Below, one piece after another: positions 6,613-13,378 of a stretch of 14,629 bases of DNA. The translations under genes were made by a program, and so were the position numbers. The notes beneath the pieces are model-generated. The model was not told the DNA's origin and searched no databases. It saw nothing but the letters and a program-made list of their open reading frames with translations. Each line of letters begins with the position of its first letter. Position 1 is the first letter of the stretch. Source of the DNA: MSPOR6 sp964652195 (GTDB lineage: Bacteria; Poribacteria; WGA-4E; WGA-3G); the NCBI GenBank assembly GCA_964652195.1, contig CAZZBB010000015.1, positions 1-14,629 on the forward strand. Direction: 5' to 3'.

Positions 6613-8217
6613 ATGGCAAAAAAGAAATCAGACACAAATAATAACGGTGCAACACTTGGATTTGAAGCGACTTTATACCAAGCAGCTGATAAACTTCGGA
6701 ATAACATGGATGCCGCTGAATATAAGCACGTCGTTTTAGGGTTGATTTTCCTCAAATATATCTCGGATACTTTTGAGGAAAAGTATAACCACCTACTTGA
6801 AGAGTTTGCTAATCCTCAGAGTGAATTTTATATCAAAGAGGAAATTGCACGTTATGAATATGCTGAAGATAGAGACGAATACTTAGCTGAAAACATCTTT
6901 TATGTACCGAAGGAAGCACGCTGGGCATATTTACAGGCAAACGCCAAGCAACCAGAAATAGGAAAGTTCATTGATGACGCTATGCATACCATAGAACAGG
7001 AAAACCCACGACTCAAAGGTGTTCTGCCTAAAGACTATGCACGCCCAGGACTTGATAAACAACGGCTCGGTGAACTTGTAGATCTCATCGGCACTATCGG
7101 TTTGGGTGAAGAGGTGAATCGCTCAAAGGATATATTGGGCAGAGTTTACGAATACTTCCTTTCACAATTTGCAAGTGCCGAGGGTAAAAGAGGCGGTCAA
7201 TTCTATACCCCCCGCTGCGTCGTGCAGCTGCTTGTTGAGATGCTCGCACCATATCAAGGACGGATTTACGACCCGTGCTGCGGTTCAGGCGGCATGTTTG
7301 TCCAAAGTGAAGAATTCGTTAAAGCACACGGTGGGCAGCGCGACGACATCTCTATCTATGGACAAGAGTCCAACCCAACCACACGCCAATTGGCACTAAT
7401 GAACCTCGCGATTCGAGGCATTGAGGCGAATATCGGACAGGAACACGCCGACAGTTTCCATGATGATCAACACCCAGACCTAAAAGTTGATTACATCCTC
7501 GCCAATCCACCCTTCAATAGTAGCGACTGGGGCGGTGAACGATTGCGTGAAGATAAACGTTGGACTTACGGCACACCGCCAACTGGCAACGCAAACTTCG
7601 CTTGGGTACAGCACTTTGTCTATCACCTTTCGCCAAACGGAATCGCTGGCTTTGTGTTGGCAAACGGCTCCATGAGTAGCAATACTGCAACCGAAGGTGA
7701 AATACGCAAAAATATTGTTGAAGCAGACTTAGTGGATTGTATGGTCGCGTTACCTGGGCAGCTCTTTTATTCTACATCTATTCCTGTTTGCCTTTGGTTT
7801 ATCGCAAGGAACAAGGAAAATCCGAATTTTCGGAAACGCACGGGAGAAACGTTATTTATAGATGCACGTAGGTTAGGAAAGATGATTGACCGCGTACATC
7901 GTGAACTTACTCAGAAAGAAATAGCACATATTGCTGACACCTATCACGCATGGCGCGGTGATGAGGATGCGGGTGAATATGTTGATGTGCCCGGTTTCTG
8001 TAAAAGTGCCAAACTTGACGAAATTCAGGAATATGAATACGTGCTTACCCCAGGACGATATGTAGGTGCTGAAGTGCAAGAAGAGGACGACGAAGAATTT
8101 GAGGATGTAATGGCAAACCTGATTGAGAAATTAACTGAACAGATGGCAGAGGCGAGGCGATTGGATGATGCTATCGCGAAAAATTTGCAAATGCTCGGAT
8201 TTGGAGATGAGCAATGA
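6613..8217 (+). CDS. hsdM: Type I restriction-modification DNA methyltransferase subunit HsdM
   Basis: N6-adenine methyltransferase subunit; with HsdS it forms the sequence-specific modification enzyme of a type I system. 534 aa, a usual length. The N-terminal helical HsdM_N domain spans about residues 15-150. The catalytic domain opens with the family signature GGQFYTPR (194-201). Motif I (AdoMet binding) is DPCCGSGG (220-227), with Cys where most relatives have Ala. Motif IV is NPPF (298-301), the catalytic N-P-P-F/Y of adenine methylases. The C-terminal end is acidic and helical. No strong Shine-Dalgarno precedes the ATG; AGGA about 13 nt upstream is weak. The stop overlaps the next start in ATGA (8214-8217), so translation is probably coupled. 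It is the first gene of a six-member operon. Confidence 0.95.
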   Translation: MAKKKSDTNNNGATLGFEATLYQAADKLRNNMDAAEYKHVVLGLIFLKYISDTFEEKYNHLLEEFANPQSEFYIKEEIARYEYAEDRDEYLAENIFYVPKEARWAYLQANAKQPEIGKFIDDAMHTIEQENPRLKGVLPKDYARPGLDKQRLGELVDLIGTIGLGEEVNRSKDILGRVYEYFLSQFASAEGKRGGQFYTPRCVVQLLVEMLAPYQGRIYDPCCGSGGMFVQSEEFVKAHGGQRDDISIYGQESNPTTRQLALMNLAIRGIEANIGQEHADSFHDDQHPDLKVDYILANPPFNSSDWGGERLREDKRWTYGTPPTGNANFAWVQHFVYHLSPNGIAGFVLANGSMSSNTATEGEIRKNIVEADLVDCMVALPGQLFYSTSIPVCLWFIARNKENPNFRKRTGETLFIDARRLGKMIDRVHRELTQKEIAHIADTYHAWRGDEDAGEYVDVPGFCKSAKLDEIQEYEYVLTPGRYVGAEVQEEDDEEFEDVMANLIEKLTEQMAEARRLDDAIAKNLQMLGFGDEQ

Positions 8218-9974
8218 ATTTCAGGGACGAAGAAATCAAACGCCAATTACGGTTAGGTGAAGATAACCTTTGTGAATTTAAGGAAATTACGTTCTCAGGA
8301 AATGTGCCTAAGAGTCCACGGCGGGACGACCTCGCAGATGAACTCGCTGCATTCGCTAACACGGATGGTGGTGTAATTCTGTGCGGTGTAACCGACAGTG
8401 GCGATATTCAAGGCATGTCGCGCGAACAGATGGATGCATTGGAACAACTCTTGACTAATCTCTGCACTGACATGATTAAACCTTCAATTCGTCCTGCTAT
8501 TTTTCGTAGAGAAATAGAAGAGGACAAACCGTTCCTGCTCGTTGCAGTACCATCAGGATATGCACTGCACGATAGTCCGGGAGGTGGCTACCATCGTGTT
8601 GGCAGTACAAAACGCAAAATGACCAGTGATGAACGGTTACTTCTTGCACAGAAGCGGGGGCAAACACGCTCCCTCTGGTTTGATAAACAGGCGGTACCGG
8701 GAACAGGCTTTGGATCATTGGACGAATCCCTTTGGAAACCTTTGTTAAGTGCCGAAGGGGCCACCGCTCCTGAATTGGCATTGGAAAAGATGGGACTCCT
8801 AACCGATGATGAAAACGGTACAACACGGGCAACTGTAGCAGGTGTTCTTTTGTGCACCCGCTCTCCAGAGCAATGGCTTCCCAATGCGTGCATCTCTGCA
8901 ACCTGTTACCGTGGTACAGACCGCGCCTCTGGACAGATAGATGCCCAAACAATTACAGGTCCGTTGAACCGACAAATTGCTGAAGCAGTGGCGTTTGCTG
9001 TTCGCAACATGCGTGTCGGTGCATACAAGAATCCTGGTCGTACGGACCTACCACAATACAGTGAAAAAGCACTCTTTGAAGCGATCGTCAACGCGGTTGC
9101 ACATCGCGACTACACAATTCAGGGTAGTAAGATTCGACTCTCAATGTTTACAGACCGCATTGAAATAAATTCTCCTGGAGGTTTGTCAAACAACCTAACG
9201 ATTGAAAGTATGGCAGTCCGACAATCAATGCGAAATGAAGCGCTAACCTCAATGCTTGGAAGGATGTCTGTTGCGAATATACGCGGCTCGGAGGATCGAC
9301 AATTTATTATGGAACGACGCGGAGATGGTGTGCCAATTATCTTTCGTGAAACGAAAGCGTTAAGTGGAGAATCGCCAGAGTATCAACTCATTGATGGTTC
9401 AAATCTCATTCTCAGAATTCCTGCTGCTCCCACTGAAGTGACACACGTAAAAGCTTCTGTCCAATGCGATCTGCCTGATTCTACCCTCCGGAAAGTGGAT
9501 GTTTTAATGCTTTATCAAAACAATACGATGGCACGCAGATTCACTGCTGGAGGTGGAAATGTACATATCAATTTACCCGCCGTAAATCTGCCGATGACAG
9601 TGTTCGTAGCGGCAGAGGGTTGTGCTGCATATCTTGAACACAATTGGGTACCAACACAAGGGAAACTTATCGTTAAAATGCAATCTCTATCCGAAGGTGG
9701 TTCAGCACTCTTTCCTAAAGGAGAAGGCAATCTACCAGGTTTGTCAGGAAAAATTAACCTGATTGGGGACACTTATAACCGTATTTCGCTTTATACCTTC
9801 AATATCACTATCAACCAAGGGCAATCGCAGCCAGTTCATTGTTTTCTCGGAGACGATCTGCACCTGACTGATGCCAATGGTAGAGAGCTGTTAGTCCGTA
9901 TCGTTGCCATCGTTGGCAAATCGGCATTGCTGGAATATCGCCCGTATAACAAAGGAGATGAAAATGACAGTTAG
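8214..9974 (+). CDS. AlbA_2 (Schlafen-type) / GHKL-ATPase protein with extra C-terminal domain
   Basis: 586 aa. Residues about 13-140 are an AlbA_2 domain (formerly labelled DUF/AAA-4), with EFKE at 21-24 and FANTDGGVILCGV at 47-59. The middle is followed by a GHKL-type ATP-binding module, FEAIVNAVAHRDY at 288-300 and IEINSPGGL at 316-324. Proteins of this build are often annotated as transcriptional regulators or RecG-like ATP-binding proteins and are common next to hsdM. From about 425 to 580 there is an extra, apparently beta-rich domain (SLYTFNITINQGQSQPVH, GDDLHLTDANGRELL) that I cannot name. It is coupled to hsdM by a 4-nt overlap, and its end overlaps the next small frame by 11 nt. A regulatory or effector role in the type I locus is inference. 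Confidence 0.88.
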   Translation: MNFRDEEIKRQLRLGEDNLCEFKEITFSGNVPKSPRRDDLADELAAFANTDGGVILCGVTDSGDIQGMSREQMDALEQLLTNLCTDMIKPSIRPAIFRREIEEDKPFLLVAVPSGYALHDSPGGGYHRVGSTKRKMTSDERLLLAQKRGQTRSLWFDKQAVPGTGFGSLDESLWKPLLSAEGATAPELALEKMGLLTDDENGTTRATVAGVLLCTRSPEQWLPNACISATCYRGTDRASGQIDAQTITGPLNRQIAEAVAFAVRNMRVGAYKNPGRTDLPQYSEKALFEAIVNAVAHRDYTIQGSKIRLSMFTDRIEINSPGGLSNNLTIESMAVRQSMRNEALTSMLGRMSVANIRGSEDRQFIMERRGDGVPIIFRETKALSGESPEYQLIDGSNLILRIPAAPTEVTHVKASVQCDLPDSTLRKVDVLMLYQNNTMARRFTAGGGNVHINLPAVNLPMTVFVAAEGCAAYLEHNWVPTQGKLIVKMQSLSEGGSALFPKGEGNLPGLSGKINLIGDTYNRISLYTFNITINQGQSQPVHCFLGDDLHLTDANGRELLVRIVAIVGKSALLEYRPYNKGDENDS

Positions 9975-10143
9975 AGAATTAATGGAATTTCTCGAAAAAT
10001 AGCCTGATGATCTACGAGTTGTTGTCAACGGGGAGTTGTAGAACAAACTTTTTAGTTTGTGGTTTCCCATTACACTTTGAGATGAGTCGTAAATGCCGAA
10101 TATAATTTCAGAAATTGTATTAGATTATGAAGGTGAACAATGA
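9964..10143 (+). pseudogene. Broken small gene (MTVRELMEFLEK...), interrupted by stops and a repeat
   Basis: A good ribosome site (AAAGGAG) precedes ATG at 9964. The frame reads MTVRELMEFLEK, a TAG stop (10000-10002), then PDDLRVVVNGEL and TAG at 10039. It then runs through a hairpin repeat (10037-10062), hits TGA and TAA, and resumes in the same frame with MPNIISEIVLDYEGEQ before TGA at 10141-10143, which overlaps the hepT ATG. The beginning resembles small proteins of the type M-V-x-E-L-I-x-x-L-x-x-P-x-D-x-x-V-V-V-x-G found in bacterial operons. I read it as one former small gene with a nonsense change (CAG to TAG would restore it) plus a repeat insertion that replaced its middle. Reconstruction is inference. 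Confidence 0.6.
10037..10062 (+). repeat. Hairpin module inserted in the small pseudogene
   Basis: TGTAGAACAAACTTTTTAGT continues to GTTTGTGG, with stem ACAAACT (10043-10049) and AGTTTGT (10054-10060). The same module occurs inside MITE-like copies A (about 4234-4257) and B (about 6495-6520), but here it stands without their ATACCATTTCT-type ends, so the module may move on its own or be a remnant. Confidence 0.6.
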
Positions 10144-10553
10144 ATTTACAATTCGACAGTTTAGCAAAATCTATTGATATTCTGGAACGTTCTGTCAGGA
10201 CAGCGAGTAGAGTTGATGACTCTGATGAAGATTTACAAGAAGCAGTTCGTGCGGGAGTTATTCAACACTTTGAGGTGGCTTACGAACTGTCGTGGAACAT
10301 GATGCAGCGATGGCTTAAAGAAAATATCGGAACCGATTATGTTAAAGGTCTTAATCGAAAGAACTTCTATCGTTTAGCTGCAGAAAATTTGCTTATCGCT
10401 GACCCAGAACGCTGGATGGATTATCATAATGCCCGTAATTCTACCTCCCATACTTACAATGAGGAAGCTGCCGAAAATGTTTTTAAGGAAGCTACAGAGT
10501 TTCTCCATGATGCCAAGTACCTTTTAAAAATGCTGGAGGCACGTAATGATTGA
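10140..10553 (+). CDS. hepT: HepT-type HEPN toxin (HI0074 / nucleotidyltransferase substrate-binding family)
   Basis: 137 aa, all-helical HEPN protein of the nucleotidyltransferase substrate-binding family. Residues 99-106 read RNSTSHTY, an exact RX4HXY motif, the ribonuclease signature of HepT toxins in type VII HepT/MntA toxin-antitoxin systems. There the MntA partner neutralises HepT by adenylylating the Tyr. Other family features are FEVAYELSWNMMQRWLK at 44-60 and the Trp in ERWMDYHNARN. AAGGTG lies 5 nt before ATG. The start overlaps the end of the broken small frame (ATGA), and the stop overlaps the downstream mntA::hsdS start by 8 nt, the usual toxin-before-antitoxin order. The catalytic residues look intact. 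Confidence 0.9.
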   Translation: MNLQFDSLAKSIDILERSVRTASRVDDSDEDLQEAVRAGVIQHFEVAYELSWNMMQRWLKENIGTDYVKGLNRKNFYRLAAENLLIADPERWMDYHNARNSTSHTYNEEAAENVFKEATEFLHDAKYLLKMLEARND

Positions 10554-12204
10554 TCTTAATCCAAAGCATTTTGAAACAGTTCAACATATACTTGCCAAAC
10601 ATGTTCCTGGATGTGAGGTCCGCGCTTTTGGGTCGCGTGTAAAATGGACAGCTAAGGATTATTCGGATCTTGATCTTGCTGTCGTCGGTAGTAAGCCGTT
10701 AACCTTGAGACAGATAGGTCAATTAACGGAAGCTTTTGAAGAGTCAAATCTTCCAATTCGTGTTGATGTCTTAGATTGGCATACGATATCGGAAGAATTT
10801 AAAAAAATAATTACAGAAGAATATGAGGTGATACAAGGATCAGAAGCTGTTACAACAAATGAGAAATCTGAAATAATTCCCATGAATTCAACTACAAAAA
10901 ATAACCGTTGGAATATTGTGGAACTCGGAGATGTTGTCCAAATTAATCCTCGGAGAACACTTACGAAAAAAGAAAAAGCATTCCATCTTGCTATGAAAGA
11001 CGTTGAAGTATACAAGCGGGAAATTATCTCACACTCGTCCAAAGAATTTAGTGGATCTGGTACGCGGTTTCAGAATGGAGATACGCTTTTAGCTCGTATC
11101 ACACCTTGTCTTGAGAATGGTAAGACCGTTTATGTAGACTGCCTGAAATCTAATCAAGTTGGTCACGGGTCAACAGAGTTTATTGTATTATCTGCGATTG
11201 AAGGTAAAACGGATAACTTGTTTGTATACTATTTAGCAAGAGATCCGAGTTTTCGAACATTTGCCATTCACTCCATGCAAGGTTCCACGGGACGCCAACG
11301 AGTAGATGCAAAATCGTTACGTTTGTTTGAATTTCCTCTACCTCCAATTGAGAAACAACGCCGTATCGCCCACATCCTCGGCACACTTGATGACAAAATA
11401 GAACTCAACCGACAGATGAATGAGACACTGGAAGCAACAGCACGGGCAATTTTCAAGTCGTGGTTTGTCGACTTTGACCCCGTGAAAGATAAGATGAAAG
11501 GGCGCAAACCTGCATGCATGGATGCCGAAACTGCTGCCTTATTTCCATCTGCATTGCAAGATTCTTCGCTTGGGAAAATTCCGGAAGGATGGGAAGTTGG
11601 AACAATTAATGAGGATTTTGACCTTACAATGGGACAATCACCACCTGGATCCACGTACAACGAAGATGAAGAAGGTATGCCATTTTTTCAGGGGAGAAGG
11701 GATTTCGGTTTTAGATACCCAACGCGCCGGGTGTATTGTACAGCACCAAAACGATTTGCTGAAAAAGACGATACCCTGGTAAGCGTTCGCGCACCTGTGG
11801 GCGACATAAATATGGTTGAGGAAAAGTGCAGTATAGGTCGCGGTGTGGCAGCAATAAAACATAAAAGCAGCAGTAGATCTTATACCTACTACACCATGCA
11901 GTCTTTGCAGAAAGTTTTTTCTCGTTACGAGGCAGAAGGAACAGTTTTTGGGGCAATTAATAAAACAGACTTCCAAACACTTTCTCAACTCAAACCATCT
12001 AATGAAATTATTGAAGCATTTGAACGTCTTATTTATCCTTTAGATCAAACTATTGAGAACAACGAAATTGAATCCCGCACACTTGCTCAAACGCGTGACA
12101 CCCTGCTCACAAAACTATTATCAGGTGAAATTCGCGTAAACGATGCAAATGAGATCGTGGAGGTAGAAAATGGAATATCCAAAGATATTCATTCAGTTAC
12201 CTGA
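10546..12204 (+). CDS. hsdS: MntA nucleotidyltransferase antitoxin fused to type I specificity subunit HsdS
   Basis: 552 aa. Residues 1-98 are a complete minimal nucleotidyltransferase (MNT): GS at 29-30, exactly ten residues, then D41-L-D43 (GSX10DXD), with the third carboxylate at Asp74 (RVDVLDW), matching MntA antitoxins. Residues about 99-120 are a polar linker. From about 121 the chain is a full HsdS: target-recognition domain 1 (about 121-260), central conserved helix region (PPIEKQRRIAHILGTLDDKI at 266-285, then NRQMNETLEATARAIFKSWF), domain 2 (about 342-495, starting LGKIPEGWE) and the C-terminal conserved helix (LAQTRDTLLTKLLSGEI). HsdS sets the DNA sequence that HsdM methylates. GGAGG supports the start. 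An internal ATG at 10882 (Met113) could start a stand-alone HsdS, but no ribosome site precedes it. The frame overlaps hepT by 8 nt and the next gene by 35 nt. Confidence 0.9.
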   Translation: MIDLNPKHFETVQHILAKHVPGCEVRAFGSRVKWTAKDYSDLDLAVVGSKPLTLRQIGQLTEAFEESNLPIRVDVLDWHTISEEFKKIITEEYEVIQGSEAVTTNEKSEIIPMNSTTKNNRWNIVELGDVVQINPRRTLTKKEKAFHLAMKDVEVYKREIISHSSKEFSGSGTRFQNGDTLLARITPCLENGKTVYVDCLKSNQVGHGSTEFIVLSAIEGKTDNLFVYYLARDPSFRTFAIHSMQGSTGRQRVDAKSLRLFEFPLPPIEKQRRIAHILGTLDDKIELNRQMNETLEATARAIFKSWFVDFDPVKDKMKGRKPACMDAETAALFPSALQDSSLGKIPEGWEVGTINEDFDLTMGQSPPGSTYNEDEEGMPFFQGRRDFGFRYPTRRVYCTAPKRFAEKDDTLVSVRAPVGDINMVEEKCSIGRGVAAIKHKSSSRSYTYYTMQSLQKVFSRYEAEGTVFGAINKTDFQTLSQLKPSNEIIEAFERLIYPLDQTIENNEIESRTLAQTRDTLLTKLLSGEIRVNDANEIVEVENGISKDIHSVT

Positions 12205-13213
12205 TATTCCAGATCAAGTTGAATCTGCTTCACACGCTTACCAGTTAGCATTTTCACTTGTTCGTGCGGGAGATGTAATTGGATGGCGGAAACTCGTTAA
12301 AAACATACGACCAAGAGTTTTCAAGTCTTTGGTCGAATGGCAGGAAAATGAATTGCATGGACAAAAACCTGAAAGCAAAGAGCAATTGGGTCAGGTAGTG
12401 GATAGAGCAGTAGAGATTATTTCACCCTTAATGGTCGTTGCCTTAGTAGGCGTTGAATCCGGCAGAGAGGAATTTAAAAATCAGAAATCTTTTCTTGATG
12501 ATTTGTTAAACATTACTGGGTGGAATACTGATAAGAACATAGGTTGGAAAAGACTACCTTATGCGTTAGGGTATGTTTATCATAGTTTGCACGGGTGCGT
12601 AAGTCTCAGCACAAATCAGATTGGGCTTGCGCGGGATCTTGCGCGAGTTAAAATACAGACAAAACATGAAAGAAGAAAAGTAGTACGAGTTTGGGAAATG
12701 AGTGAGCTTGTGGGATGGCCCGAATCGCTTGGACCGAATTGTGTTGATAGTTGGATATATTTAGTAAACGCTCATGAAAGAGATAGATGGGAGTGGTTGT
12801 CTCAAATATATGGAAATGACAAGGAAGAATACCAAGTTTTATTGGTTGCCTATTACATGGCACTGAATATTCATGAATTGGCAGTAATAATCTCATCAAA
12901 CGAACAAAACAGGTTAAGCGGAAGTTATACTCGAAACCTTCCATTTCGTTTTAACGTCCCGTTGACTTTCATGTCTGAAAACCAAGAGATAATTGAACGA
13001 GCACAGGAAATTTTGCGTCGTAATCCAGATGCAGTTACGGAGTTATGGACAATGTTAAATGTGAAAACTGACGAAGTGAGCCATTTATGGGAACATTGGG
13101 TTAACTTGTTCGAAGATTGGTTGAGTAATGTCTATAGCAGATACCAAAATGTTAGTATGCAGACTATTCATAAAAACGTTGATCTTCACCGTGTCTTTTT
13201 TGATATGTTGTAA
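12170..13213 (+). CDS. Unrecognised 347-aa protein, last gene of the hsdM operon
   Basis: I do not recognise this family. It begins inside the end of mntA::hsdS (35-nt overlap) behind a strong site (GTGGAGG, 6 nt before ATG), so it is expressed with the operon. It is soluble with no signal peptide or membrane helix, looks mostly helical, and is rich in Trp (for example WRKLVKNIRPRVFKSLVEWQ near 39-58, and VWEMSELVGWPESLG and RDRWEWLSQIYG in the middle). Charged coil-like stretches occur near 270-290. I see no nuclease, helicase or ATPase motif, so it is not HsdR. A role as a defence accessory or effector is inferred from position only. Confidence 0.8.
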   Translation: MEYPKIFIQLPDIPDQVESASHAYQLAFSLVRAGDVIGWRKLVKNIRPRVFKSLVEWQENELHGQKPESKEQLGQVVDRAVEIISPLMVVALVGVESGREEFKNQKSFLDDLLNITGWNTDKNIGWKRLPYALGYVYHSLHGCVSLSTNQIGLARDLARVKIQTKHERRKVVRVWEMSELVGWPESLGPNCVDSWIYLVNAHERDRWEWLSQIYGNDKEEYQVLLVAYYMALNIHELAVIISSNEQNRLSGSYTRNLPFRFNVPLTFMSENQEIIERAQEILRRNPDAVTELWTMLNVKTDEVSHLWEHWVNLFEDWLSNVYSRYQNVSMQTIHKNVDLHRVFFDML

Positions 13214-13376
13214 AAGTAGTCTTTGATTTTGTTTGTTTTTTGGGTATATAGTGCTGTGTCAAGTGTTTTCTGATGGTACTAAAAAGTCGGGAATTGGAGT
13301 TCCCTCCTACAATACAAAACATTCTGTAGGAGCGATCTCCGAATCCTGACCTACAAAATAGAACTTGACAAAGCAA
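13214..13376. other. Spacer between operon end and IS630 element
   Basis: It holds a T-rich stretch right after the stop (13221-13243) without a clear hairpin, then the MITE-like element at 13252-13375, whose internal stem-loop may act as the operon terminator. No coding region is seen. hsdR does not begin here. Confidence 0.6.
13252..13375. repeat. 124-bp MITE-like element flanked by ATAG
   Basis: The ends TGCTGTGTCAAGT (13252-13264) and ACTTGACAAAGCA (13363-13375) are inverted copies, 12 of 13. ATAG directly precedes the left end (13248-13251) and directly follows the right end (13376-13379), a likely 4-bp target duplication. Inside, 13286-13310 and 13326-13350 are inverted 25-bp arms matching at about 20 positions (GTAGGAG...CTCC). 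The adjacent IS630 lies in the TA of the right-hand ATAG. Confidence 0.6.
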
Positions 13377-13378
13377 TA

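Noticed and set aside
8497..8952. Minus-strand open frame of 151 codons
   Set aside because: It is antisense to the AlbA_2/GHKL gene and has no recognisable motif.
10882..12204. Annotating HsdS as a separate gene starting at Met113 of the fusion
   Set aside because: The frame is open from 10546 with a strong ribosome site there, and no ribosome site precedes 10882. The internal start remains possible but is not supported.
12170..13213. The 347-aa gene as a truncated hsdR
   Set aside because: No Walker A/B, DEAD-box or PD-ExK nuclease motif is visible, and it has a normal start and stop, so it does not look like an HsdR fragment.
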